Below, in pieces: positions 1 through 6,366 of a stretch of DNA of 7,200 bases (position 1 is the first letter of the stretch; the number at the start of each line of letters is the position of its first letter). The translations under genes and the position numbers were made by a program. Under the pieces are notes generated by a model. That model ran no database searches and was not told where the DNA came from. It saw nothing but the letters and a program-made list of their open reading frames with translations. This DNA comes from SAR324 cluster bacterium (lineage in GTDB: Bacteria > SAR324 > JACQKK01): positions 1 to 7,200 of the forward strand of contig JACZVE010000154.1 of the NCBI GenBank assembly GCA_022572825.1, read 5' to 3'.

Positions 1-18
1 ATACTATTGAGGAAAAGA

Positions 19-351
19 ATGGCACAATCTTACACGGTCGCATATTACATAGCTGCCGATGGCGAAGCGCCGTTCATCCAATGGCTTGAATCGCTGCGGG
101 ACTTTGGCACGATCCAGCGCATACGGAATCGTATCGACCGATTCGAGATGGGCAACCTCGGCGATCATCACCCGATCAAAGGCATGCCCGGCCTCTATGA
201 AGCGCGGTTGTTCTTCGGTCCTGGCTACCGCCTCTATTTTGCCATGGAAGAAAATAGAATCATTTTGCTGTTGTGCGGAGGCGTTAAGGGCAGCCAACAT
301 CGGGATATTGCAAGGGCAATTGCATACTACCGGGAGTATCAGGGAGAGTGA
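19..351 (+). CDS. Type II toxin, RelE/ParE superfamily (addiction module killer protein, Gp49-like)
   Basis: This 110-residue protein is a probable toxin of a type II toxin-antitoxin system. Relatives in the RelE/HigB superfamily are cytoplasmic mRNA interferases, but its own activity is inferred. The family fingerprint is clear: an N-terminal PFIQWLESL segment (residues 18-26), a basic helix RIRNRIDRF (34-42), then GLYEARLFFGPGYRLYF (58-74) and the C-terminal core LLLCGGVKGSQHRDIARA (83-100). Length is typical of the 'addiction module killer protein' family. The ATG at 19 is chosen because GAGG at 9-12 lies 6 nt upstream; an in-frame TTG at 7 would add four residues but has no visible ribosome site inside the window. 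The antitoxin gene starts 2 nt after the stop, so the pair is surely co-transcribed, with toxin first as in higBA. The promoter must lie left of the window. Confidence 0.9.
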   Translation: MAQSYTVAYYIAADGEAPFIQWLESLRDFGTIQRIRNRIDRFEMGNLGDHHPIKGMPGLYEARLFFGPGYRLYFAMEENRIILLLCGGVKGSQHRDIARAIAYYREYQGE

Positions 352-353
352 AA

Positions 354-683
354 ATGCCTATCAAACAATGGCGGGATTACATGGTTGAGCGACTCCACGA
401 TCATCCCGAAGAAATCCCCGGCTATCTCAATGCCAGCCTGGTCGAACCGGACGGAACCTTCCTCATCGCCCTCAAAACAGTCGTCGAGGCAAGGATTGGT
501 GGGGCCGCCGCTCTGTCGCGCGGCACCGGCCTGCACCGGGTTTCCCTGCAAAATATGCTAACCGCCAAGGGCAACCCCCGTTTATCCAGCCTCGTTAGGG
601 TGCTGGACTCATTGGGTCTGCGCCTCGCCGTGGTATCGAAGGTAAACAGGCGGCCCAAAGCCCGGGATGAAGCCGTACAATGA
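354..683 (+). CDS. HTH-type antitoxin of the toxin-antitoxin pair
   Basis: This 109-residue protein is the likely antitoxin partner of the upstream toxin. Such proteins bind and neutralise the toxin, and their complex usually represses its own promoter; neither is shown by sequence alone. Residues 49-91 form a Cro/C1-like helix-turn-helix region: GGAAALSRGTGLHRVSLQNM followed by LTAKGNPRLSSLVRVLDSLG. The LxxxLxxxGNPxLxSLxxVLxxLGLRL pattern is characteristic of the 'addiction module antidote protein' family. The N-terminal part (about 1-48) would contact the toxin by analogy. The ATG at 354 is preferred: it follows the toxin stop by 2 nt and has the purine-rich GGGAGAG (342-348) just upstream. 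A GTG at 348 would overlap the toxin and add two residues. The stop is only 18 bp from the end of the convergent permease gene. Confidence 0.88.
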   Translation: MPIKQWRDYMVERLHDHPEEIPGYLNASLVEPDGTFLIALKTVVEARIGGAAALSRGTGLHRVSLQNMLTAKGNPRLSSLVRVLDSLGLRLAVVSKVNRRPKARDEAVQ

Positions 684-701
684 CTTGGGGCCAACTCCAC
701 T

Positions 702-1529
702 TCAAGCAAGGCGGCGCTTGGGATCCAGCCAATCGGCGAGGGCGTCGCCCAGCAGATTGAACCCCAGCACCACACCCATGATGGCCAGCCCGGGAAAGAT
801 GGAAACATAGGGCGCCTCGCTGAGCACGTAGCGGCCCTCGGCCAGCATGGCGCCCCAACTCGGCGTCCCGGCGGGAACGCCGAGACCGAGGAAGCTCAGC
901 GAGGCTTCCGACAGTATCGCCGCGGCAATGGCGAAGGAGGCCTGCACCAGGGCGGGCGCCATCACGTTGGGCAGGATGTGCACGGCCATCAGCCGCAGGT
1001 GGCCGGCTCCCAGGCCATGGGCAGCCTGCACATAATCCAACGCCTTGACGGCCAGCACCTGCCCGCGCACGAGGCGGGCAAAGCCCGTCCAGCCCAGAGC
1101 GGACAGCGCGATAATCACGTTGCCCAGACCGGGTCCCAACACGGCCACCAGCGCGATGGCGAGCAACAGCCCGGGAAAGGCCAGCAACACGTCCACCAGC
1201 CGCATGGCCACCTGTTCGACGCCGCCCCCGGCATAGCCTGCCAGCAGCCCGACGGAGATTCCGACGGATGCGGTAATGGAGACGGTAATGAGCCCGACCG
1301 CCAGCGATATGCGGGCCCCATGGAGCAGCCGGCTGAGAATATCCGCCCCCTGCTCGTCGCGCCCCAGGGGGTGGGCCAGCTCCGGCGGGGCCAGTGAGCC
1401 CGTCAGGTCCAGCGCCAGCGGATCGTAAGGTGCCAGCCAGGGTGCGAGCAGGGCGGGCAGGCAAAAGCCGAGCCCCAACAGGGAGGCCAGCAGCAGCACC
1501 CGGCGGGCGGGTCGGCTCGGAAGCTTCAT
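702..1529 (-). CDS. ABC importer permease, DppC/OppC type
   Basis: This 275-residue inner-membrane permease is one of two membrane subunits of a family-5 (peptide/nickel/opine) importer. A first hydrophobic helix at about 11-33 is followed by the short periplasmic segment with HPLGRDEQGADILSRLLHG (53-71), a hallmark of DppC/OppC proteins. The binding-protein-dependent transport domain then spans about 75-265 with further membrane segments. The cytoplasmic EAA loop, which docks onto the ATPase, is seen at about 166-192 with AAHGLGAG and HILPN. The C-terminal SEASLSFLGLG (207-217) and PSWGAML (223-229) motifs are also typical, and length is near the lower end of the family norm. The ATG overlaps the stop of the upstream permease (ATGA), indicating translational coupling. 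No ATPase gene follows: the operon ends here, against the convergent antitoxin gene. The substrate cannot be told from sequence. Confidence 0.93.
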   Translation of the reverse strand: MKLPSRPARRVLLLASLLGLGFCLPALLAPWLAPYDPLALDLTGSLAPPELAHPLGRDEQGADILSRLLHGARISLAVGLITVSITASVGISVGLLAGYAGGGVEQVAMRLVDVLLAFPGLLLAIALVAVLGPGLGNVIIALSALGWTGFARLVRGQVLAVKALDYVQAAHGLGAGHLRLMAVHILPNVMAPALVQASFAIAAAILSEASLSFLGLGVPAGTPSWGAMLAEGRYVLSEAPYVSIFPGLAIMGVVLGFNLLGDALADWLDPKRRLA

Positions 1530-2443
1530 GGGCGGCGGATGCGGGGATCGATCCAGCCGTAGACCAGATCGGTGAGCAGGTTGACCGCCACGTAGGTGAC
1601 GGCGATGACTAGAATGCAGCCCTGCACCAGCGGGTAGTCACGGCCGTAGATGCCGTCCAGCAGAAGCGTGCCCAGGCCCGGCCAGTCGAAGATGCGCTCG
1701 GTGATGATCGCGCCGGAAAGCAGCACGCCGATCTGCAGCCCGATCACGGTTACCACCGGGATCAGGGCATTGCTCAGCGCGTGCACGATCACCACCGCCC
1801 ACGCGCCCAGCCCCTTGGCCCGTGCGGTGCGGATGTAATCCTCGCCCAGCACCTCCAGCAGGGCCGTGCGCGTCATGCGGGTAAGCAAGGCGGCCATGGC
1901 CGTTCCCAGTGTGATGGAGGGCAGCACCAGATGTGCCAGGGTGCCCCGCTCATTGACCGGCAGCCAGTCCAGGCGGATTGCGAAGGCCAGGATCAGCAGC
2001 GGTCCCAGCCAGAAGTTGGGCGTCGCCACCCCCAGCACAGCGAACAGGCTGGCCAACTGATCCAGCCAGCGCCCGTGGTGCAGCGCCGCCAGCAGGCCCA
2101 GCGGCAGGGCCACGGCAAAGGCCACCGCCATCCCCCCCATCATCAGCTCGAAGGTGGCCGGGATGCGCTCGGCGATCAATTGCGCCACGGGGCGGCGATG
2201 GTGAATCGAGCTCCCCAGGTCGCCCCTGACGGTGCGGCCCAGGAAGGCGAGGTACTGCACCGCCAGCGGCCGGTCGAGACCCAGCGCGGCGCGCATTTGT
2301 TGGCGGTCCGCTGCCAGCGCCTGTTCCCCCAACATGATGTCCACCGGGTCGCCGGGGATGAGGTGGAGCAGGAAGAAGACGATGGTCAGCACGCCCAGCA
2401 GAATGGGCAGCGTCCAGGCCAAGCGATTGAGGAAGAAGGTCAT
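1526..2443 (-). CDS. ABC importer permease, DppB/OppB type
   Basis: This 305-residue inner-membrane permease is the partner of the DppC-type subunit. An N-terminal helix (about 8-28) ends in HLIPGDPVD (27-35), the classic DppB/OppB signature. The periplasmic segment with LGLDRPLAVQYL (54-65) and GDLGSSI (74-80) follows, then the transport domain from about 95 with ATPNFWLGPLL (140-150). The ATPase-docking EAA loop lies at about 203-230, with YIRTARAKGLG and ALIPV. It ends with ERIFDWPGLGTLL (249-261) and WIDPRIR (297-303), all standard for the family. The open frame extends 29 codons further upstream into the binding-protein gene, but those residues look non-coding and the family start is MTFFLNRLAW, so 2443 is chosen. 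Only 10 nt separate it from the binding-protein stop, with a weak GGTG ribosome site. It overlaps the next gene by 4 nt. Confidence 0.93.
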   Translation of the reverse strand: MTFFLNRLAWTLPILLGVLTIVFFLLHLIPGDPVDIMLGEQALAADRQQMRAALGLDRPLAVQYLAFLGRTVRGDLGSSIHHRRPVAQLIAERIPATFELMMGGMAVAFAVALPLGLLAALHHGRWLDQLASLFAVLGVATPNFWLGPLLILAFAIRLDWLPVNERGTLAHLVLPSITLGTAMAALLTRMTRTALLEVLGEDYIRTARAKGLGAWAVVIVHALSNALIPVVTVIGLQIGVLLSGAIITERIFDWPGLGTLLLDGIYGRDYPLVQGCILVIAVTYVAVNLLTDLVYGWIDPRIRRP

Positions 2444-2453
2444 CGCGGCACCG

Positions 2454-4007
2454 TTACGGCCGGGACCAGCGCACGGCCGCCAAATGCTCGAAACCGCCGG
2501 AGGGATGCAGGCGCATGCCCTCCAGCGCACGGGAGACGATCGCCACGTTGTTGTTGTGCCAAAGGCTCAGGTAGGGCAGGTCGGCGTACACGCGGCGGTG
2601 CACCTGCCGATAGAGATCCCGGCGTTTGGCGACGTCCGGCTCCAGGCGCGCCCGTTCCAGCAACGCGTCCACGACGGGACTGGCATAGCCGCCCCGGTTG
2701 CGGCCGAGAGGCGGTGTCCTCCGCGAGTGCAGCAGCTCGTACAGAAATGCCGGGTCGGACACCCCGATCCAGCGCAGCGAGTAAAGCTGGAAGTTGCCCT
2801 TGCGGATGTCATGATAGAATGTGGCCCATTCGTAAGAGCGCACTTCCAGCTCAATGCCCACGCCGCGCAGATCGCTTTGGATGATGCGCGCCTGGATCAC
2901 TGCGGAGCGGTCCGTGCTGGTCTTGTAGGTGAGCGAAAAGCGCCGGCCGTCCCGCTGGGGAAACCCGGCCTCGTCCAGCAGCCTCCTGGCGCGCTGGGGA
3001 TCGTAGGGGATGGGCTGCAGGGCGGGGTCGGCGTAGGGACTGCCCGGCGCCAGCAACCCGGTGGCGCGGGTGGAGTGACCCTTCTGCCGGTGCTCGATCA
3101 GCGCTTCCACGTTGATGGCATGCGCCAGGGCCTTGCGCACGGCGTGCTTGGAGAGCACCGGATCGGCGAGGTTGAAGCCCAGGTACTGGTAGGACAATCC
3201 CGGCGCCTCCAGGATCCGATACTTGCGCTTGAGCGGAGGCCGTTGGAAGCGGACCAGCTTGTCCAGGGGCAGGACGTTGATACCCAGGTGGACGTCCCCT
3301 TTGCGGAATTTGAGCAGGCGGGTGCTTTCATCCTTGACGACCTTGAGCACGACCCGCGCCACGCCGGCCGGCGCCCGGTAATCCGGGTTGCGCACCAGCA
3401 CGATCTTTCCCACCTCGCGGCTTTCGAAGCGGAAGGGGCCGCTGCCGTTGAGGTCGCCCCAAGGGGTGGGAATGGCGCCCTGTTGGCTGGAAACCACCGG
3501 CAGAATCAAGTCGGAGAGAAAGGCGGCATAGGGCGCGTTGAGCCTGACCTCGAAGGTGGCATCGTCCAGCACCTGGACGGCGGCGATCTTTTCGCGCAAG
3601 GCCCCTCCATAGGGGGAGGCCACCTCCGGCGCCATGAAACGGCGCAGGGTATAGACAGCGTCTTCGGCCGTCAGGGCCGCACCGTTGTGAAAGCGCACGC
3701 CCCCGGTGACGCGAAAGCGGTAGTGGGTCGGCGTCAGACGTTGCCAGCGCGCCAGGCCCGGAACGATTTCCAGGTTATCGTCCAGGCGCACCAGGGTCTC
3801 GAAGATGAGCTGATGGGAGATACGCACGCCATTCGCGTCCGTCGCCAGGAGCGGGTCCAGGGTGGCGGGCTCGCTGCCCAGCATCACCACCAACGGCCGC
3901 TCCCGCGACCCGGAGGGTGCGGCCTCGGTCTCCAGCGAGACCGCGCTCACTGCGCAAAGCGCCGTCAGGCACACCAGCAGGCGGTACGCCGGTTCCACCG
4001 GGAACAT
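2454..4007 (-). CDS. Periplasmic solute-binding protein, family 5 (peptide/nickel/opine type)
   Basis: This 517-residue protein captures substrate in the periplasm and delivers it to the two permeases encoded just downstream. An N-terminal Sec signal is visible: Arg-9, a hydrophobic core at about 10-25, and a probable signal-peptidase I site near TEAA (27-30). No lipobox precedes either cysteine, so it is probably soluble rather than a lipoprotein. Family-5 hallmarks run in order: SEPATLDP (45-52), LIFETLVR (67-74), FHNGAALTAEDAVYTLRRF (106-124), and GPFRFESREVG in the middle. Later come KDESTRLLKFRKGDV and YLGFNLADPVLSKHAVRKAL, then the YDPQRARRLLDEAGFP segment. Length matches DppA/OppA-type proteins. 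It is first in its operon. A TATATT hexamer lies about 70 nt upstream, but without a convincing -35. Substrate specificity is unknown: peptides, opines, nickel or others are possible. Confidence 0.94.
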   Translation of the reverse strand: MFPVEPAYRLLVCLTALCAVSAVSLETEAAPSGSRERPLVVMLGSEPATLDPLLATDANGVRISHQLIFETLVRLDDNLEIVPGLARWQRLTPTHYRFRVTGGVRFHNGAALTAEDAVYTLRRFMAPEVASPYGGALREKIAAVQVLDDATFEVRLNAPYAAFLSDLILPVVSSQQGAIPTPWGDLNGSGPFRFESREVGKIVLVRNPDYRAPAGVARVVLKVVKDESTRLLKFRKGDVHLGINVLPLDKLVRFQRPPLKRKYRILEAPGLSYQYLGFNLADPVLSKHAVRKALAHAINVEALIEHRQKGHSTRATGLLAPGSPYADPALQPIPYDPQRARRLLDEAGFPQRDGRRFSLTYKTSTDRSAVIQARIIQSDLRGVGIELEVRSYEWATFYHDIRKGNFQLYSLRWIGVSDPAFLYELLHSRRTPPLGRNRGGYASPVVDALLERARLEPDVAKRRDLYRQVHRRVYADLPYLSLWHNNNVAIVSRALEGMRLHPSGGFEHLAAVRWSRP

Positions 4008-4008
4008 T

Positions 4009-4014
4009 CCTCCC
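4009..4014 (-). promoter_or_regulatory. Ribosome binding site of the solute-binding protein gene, unusually close to the ATG
   Basis: Read on the minus strand this is GGGAGG, a near-perfect Shine-Dalgarno sequence, but it ends only 1 nt before the ATG at 4007. A GTG three codons further in, at 3998, would have a 10-nt spacing. Either codon leaves the signal peptide intact, so the true start may be the GTG, shortening the protein by three residues. Confidence 0.5.
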
Positions 4015-4075
4015 TGAACTCGTCCTCAGCGTGCCATGGGGCCATCTAATGACTTGGCCCGCGCGGCCTTTCCCG

Positions 4076-4081
4076 AATATA
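4076..4081 (-). promoter_or_regulatory. Candidate -10 hexamer for the ABC importer operon
   Basis: The minus strand reads TATATT, matching five of six bases of the sigma-70 -10 consensus, in the 98-bp gap between the DUF6194-like remnant and the binding-protein gene. It lies about 70 nt upstream of the start codon. No good -35 hexamer is found at 16-18 bp, so this is a weak suggestion only. Read-through from the upstream minus-strand genes is an alternative. Confidence 0.2.
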
Positions 4082-4105
4082 CGAGGCGACATACAAAGGG
4101 CCGGG

Positions 4106-4532
4106 TCATCGCCCCGTCATCCGTTTCCCGAATTTCTCCAAGGCAAGCTGGTAGGATTCATCAATCAACGGCCGCAGATCATCAAGCGTCGCCCGTGATG
4201 GATTGAGCACGCATATCCAGCCCATCCAGCCATACACGGGATGAGGCATCGCCTCGTCGAGGCGGGCAAAATCGTGGCCGGAACGGCAACGCGCCGAACC
4301 TTCGTTGGTAGGAACGCTTGAAAATACCGATATTGAGGCGGAAGACCCCGTCCCGGTCCAGGTCTGAAGCCTTGTCGTGAGGGCCATTGCTCCCTTTGCA
4401 GGTCATCAGGTATATCCCTTTCGGCAGGGCCCGCCCGGGATTGTAGAAGATTCCGCGTTCTCCCCAGTTGCTGTCCAGCACGGTGCCCGCGTAGGCCGAA
4501 AGTACACCGGGGATGATCTCGTCCACCGTCAT
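4106..4532 (-). pseudogene. DUF6194-like protein, interrupted by a one-base frameshift
   Basis: Two overlapping minus-strand frames together make one recognisable protein of about 142 residues. The N-terminal part begins MTVDEIIPGVLSAYAG and contains IFYNPGRALPKG and LDRDGVFRLNIGI. The C-terminal part, in another frame, contains HDFARLDEAMPHPVYGWMGW, then CVLNPSRATLDDLRPLI and ends KFGKRMTGR. Family resemblance to DUF6194, whose function is unknown, is from memory of the LDRxxVFRLNIG and MPHPVYGxxxWxCVLNP motifs. The span is 427 nt, one more than a multiple of three, so a single extra base accounts for the break. The frame changes between about 4276 and 4297, where no long homopolymer is seen. 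The start at 4532 has GGGAG 7 nt upstream, lying in the loop of a possible 5-bp GC hairpin (4536-4550). It may be a real pseudogene or a sequencing error. Confidence 0.78.
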
Positions 4533-4601
4533 CGCGGCGCTCCCGGCGCCAGGTGCGAATAGAGCGGGTTGTGGCGAATCGGGGCGCATAGACCGCGGGG
4601 A

Positions 4602-5045
4602 CTAAGCGGGCAAATCGAGCGGGTAGCCCAAGGCTTCGATGCCGGCAACGGCGCAGGCCTCGTCGTCCTCCGAGCGCGCGCCGGAGACCCCCGCCGCGCC
4701 CAGCACGCGGCCCGTATCGTCGCGGATCAGCACGCCGCCGATCAGGGGCACCACCATGCCTCCGCTCATGACATTGAGCGCGGTGAAGAACCCTTCAGAG
4801 TTGACGCTGGAGGCGTAGCGCTCGGCCAGGTGGCGCGAATGCGCGCCCATGGCCAGCGCACCATAGGCCTTGGCCTGGCACACCTTGACGCGCAGGAACG
4901 ACAGACCGTCCTCGCGCTGCAGGGCAATGAGATGGCCGCCCGGGTCCAACACGGCCACGCCGACCGGCGGCAGCTTCAACTCGCGGGCCTTCGCCAGCGC
5001 GGTTTCGATGAGGCGATTGGCCTGGCCCAGTGTCAGCTCAGCCAT
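4602..5045 (-). CDS. GlcG/HbpS-family protein (DUF336), putative heme-binding type
   Basis: This 147-residue protein belongs to the GlcG/HbpS (DUF336) family. Some members bind heme or cobalamin-like ligands, and glcG sits in glycolate operons of some bacteria, but most have no proven role. The family pattern is complete: an N-terminal helix with LTLGQANRLIETALAKARE (4-22), then VGVAVLDPGGHLIALQRED (28-46). A central KVCQAKAYGAL (54-64) and GGMVVPLIGGVLIRD (95-109) follow. The C-terminal VLGAAGVSGARSEDDEACA (114-132) is the usual GVSG..xxxDExxA motif. There is no signal peptide, so it is probably cytoplasmic. The ATG at 5045 is chosen because AAGGA lies 7 nt upstream and the longer open frame adds 36 residues with no family character. 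The next gene on the same strand is the DUF6194-like remnant, 69 nt away. No glycolate-oxidation genes are present, so a link to that pathway is unsupported. Confidence 0.9.
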   Translation of the reverse strand: MAELTLGQANRLIETALAKARELKLPPVGVAVLDPGGHLIALQREDGLSFLRVKVCQAKAYGALAMGAHSRHLAERYASSVNSEGFFTALNVMSGGMVVPLIGGVLIRDDTGRVLGAAGVSGARSEDDEACAVAGIEALGYPLDLPA

Positions 5046-5158
5046 CGACGCATCCTTGTGGTGAAGTGGTGAATCGCGCGTTCCCAAGCGGGCGCCGCCG
5101 CAGCCCGGCGCGTAAGGGACGGCGCCTGCCCATGGATTCGGTCGTGTATGCAAAAGAG

Positions 5159-5237
5159 CATCTCGAGTCGAGCGCAGCGCCGTCTACTCCGTTCCATAAC
5201 GAAGGCGCGCCGCGAACTCAACCCGACGCGGAATGAC
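5159..5237. repeat. Possible intergenic repeat with short inverted repeats
   Basis: This part of the 200-bp gap between two minus-strand genes is dense in small symmetries. CTCGA/TCGAG flank one base near 5163-5173, and CGTT/AACG flank CCAT near 5190-5201. GGCGCGCC is a perfect 8-bp palindrome near 5204-5211. CCGCG (5210-5214) pairs with CGCGG (5227-5231) around a 12-nt loop. The block is bounded by ATCTCGAG on the left and GGAATGAC on the right. Such edges resemble dispersed intergenic repeats of high-G+C proteobacteria, but only one copy is in the window, so repetition is not shown. Confidence 0.3.
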
Positions 5238-5245
5238 AAGGCACC

Positions 5246-5884
5246 TCAATCCACCTCCAGCGCCCGCTTCCAGAGGGGTTTGCTGGGATCGGTCATGTGA
5301 ATCGCTCCGCGCGGGGGCCGCACGACACCCGCCAGCACCACCCCGGCCAGCAGCCAGCTCACCGAGTGGTACACCGCGCCATGAACGTCGTGGCCCCAGG
5401 GCAGGTGCCACCAAATGGGGTCGGACAGCCGGATGGCAACGGCGCCGAACAGCCCCAGGCCGAAGACGAACACGACGCGGCGAACGTAGGTGTCCAGCGC
5501 CGGGAGCACCATGAGCAGCAACAGCGCGGCGATCAGCGCCGCGGCGAAGAAATGGACGAACCCGAGCGCGTAAGTGCGCAGGGACAGCGGGTGGGCGCCA
5601 TCCCGCGTGATACGGATCATTCCCACTGGGCCGGCCTTGTGCTTTTCGCGATAGGCCAGGAAATCCGGGCCCTCATCCTGCCCCAGCTCTGGCTCAGGGG
5701 GCAGCGGAAAGTAATAGGTGCCTGTCTCGGGCAAGGAATCCCGCAGCGCCGCCATGAAGGCGGTCTCGTCCGGTACGGCCTTCAGCACACCGCCGGGCGC
5801 GGAAAGCACCACCCAGAAGAGAAACCCCCACGCCATCAATGTCACGGCGGTGGCGGCTGCCCCCAACAACACTCGCGCGGCCAT
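5246..5884 (-). CDS. Conserved four-helix inner-membrane protein of unknown function
   Basis: This 212-residue protein has four predicted membrane segments, at about 4-28, 106-130, 134-152 and 168-188. The first is followed by a roughly 75-residue extracytoplasmic region with VPDETAFMAALRDSLPETG (37-55) and TYYFPLPPEPE (56-66). I recognise this arrangement as a recurrent, unnamed bacterial family: a helix with AWG and W residues, then a PDE..AALR..LPE.G.Y.FP pattern. I know no function for it. The third helix leads into RLSDPIWWHLPWGHDVHGAV (152-171), with conserved-looking Trp and His. The C-terminus is short and charged. The ATG at 5884 is chosen for its excellent AGGAGGG site 5 nt upstream and because a helix starts at once. 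The frame stays open for 49 more codons upstream, but that part is Arg-rich and lacks a ribosome site. It is likely monocistronic, 200 bp upstream of the HbpS-family gene. Confidence 0.85.
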   Translation of the reverse strand: MAARVLLGAAATAVTLMAWGFLFWVVLSAPGGVLKAVPDETAFMAALRDSLPETGTYYFPLPPEPELGQDEGPDFLAYREKHKAGPVGMIRITRDGAHPLSLRTYALGFVHFFAAALIAALLLLMVLPALDTYVRRVVFVFGLGLFGAVAIRLSDPIWWHLPWGHDVHGAVYHSVSWLLAGVVLAGVVRPPRGAIHMTDPSKPLWKRALEVD

Positions 5885-6366
5885 CGAGTCCCTCCTTTGC
5901 TTCAGCGCGCCCCCTATACGCGACTCTACCGGCCGCATCATCGCACGAATCGTCCTCCGCGCGGCGCCACGCCGGCCGGCAATGGGCAGGAACGCCCGCA
6001 GGCGCCCCGTGATGTGTCTCTGCGCGAGCATACACGCGGCGGTGGGCTCGCGCCAGAGATGGGTGTTCGCTGCCCCGTAAAGTCCTTGTAGCCAAGATAC
6101 GCGGTTAAAAATATGCCTATTCCCTTAGCTCAGAGGAGATTGTGTTATCGTGTGACCATTTCCAGAGCCTCACCCCCTATGTCGATTCCCTGACGCTCTT
6201 ATTTTCCATGGGGCGCGGTCGCGAACCTGAGGCCCTGTAAAACGCTCGCCGGCTCGCGTTTCTCCCCTTCCATTTCATGGAGAGGGGAGCCGCCCGAAGC
6301 GAAAGGATTGCCCGATTGTCACCGACCGCTCGTGGGAAGTGACCACCCTTTTCCGGAGGGCGCCAG
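5885..6366. other. 482-bp divergent intergenic region without a convincing gene
   Basis: The region separates the minus-strand membrane-protein gene from the plus-strand DUF488 gene, so promoters for both should lie here. The part next to the membrane-protein gene (5885-6080) is GC-rich and shows no clear promoter. An AT-rich island at about 6085-6165 stands out. On the plus strand it holds TTGTAG, 17 bp, AAATAT, a poor sigma-70 match (3/6 in the -10). A 32-codon GTG frame at 6142-6240, behind AGAGGAGA, is possible but unproven. A strong hairpin lies at 6262-6289. The DUF488 ribosome site, GGAGGG at 6355-6360, closes the region. Confidence 0.6.
6262..6289. repeat. Strong hairpin-forming inverted repeat
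   Basis: Twelve base pairs can form between CTCCCCTTCCAT (6262-6273) and ATGGAGAGGGGAG (6277-6289), with one bulged G at 6282 and a 3-nt TTC loop. No run of T follows on either strand, so it does not look like an intrinsic terminator. It sits about 80 nt upstream of the DUF488 start codon, in the likely leader. It could be an mRNA leader structure, a protein-binding site or one copy of a dispersed palindromic repeat. Confidence 0.6.

Noticed and set aside
2444..2530. A 29-residue N-terminal extension of the DppB-type permease.
   Set aside because: It would overlap the end of the binding-protein gene, and the family begins at the MTFFLNRLAW start.
1781..2884. A 367-codon plus-strand open frame.
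   Set aside because: It is antisense to the DppB-type permease and the end of the binding protein, and its composition is low-complexity Gln/Arg/His. No family is recognisable.
2232..4049. A 605-codon plus-strand open frame.
   Set aside because: It lies antisense to the binding protein, whose family motifs are unmistakable. Its translation is rich in Arg, Gln, His and Gly without domains, a common shadow in GC-rich DNA.
5885..6031. A 49-residue N-terminal extension of the membrane protein.
   Set aside because: The extension is Arg-rich and lacks a ribosome site, while the ATG at 5884 has AGGAGGG at ideal spacing and begins just before the first helix.
6119..6195. A tRNA-like stretch with TTAGCTCAG and a later GTCGATTCCC.
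   Set aside because: No acceptor stem, T-stem pairing or anticodon arm can be formed around these words, so there is no cloverleaf.
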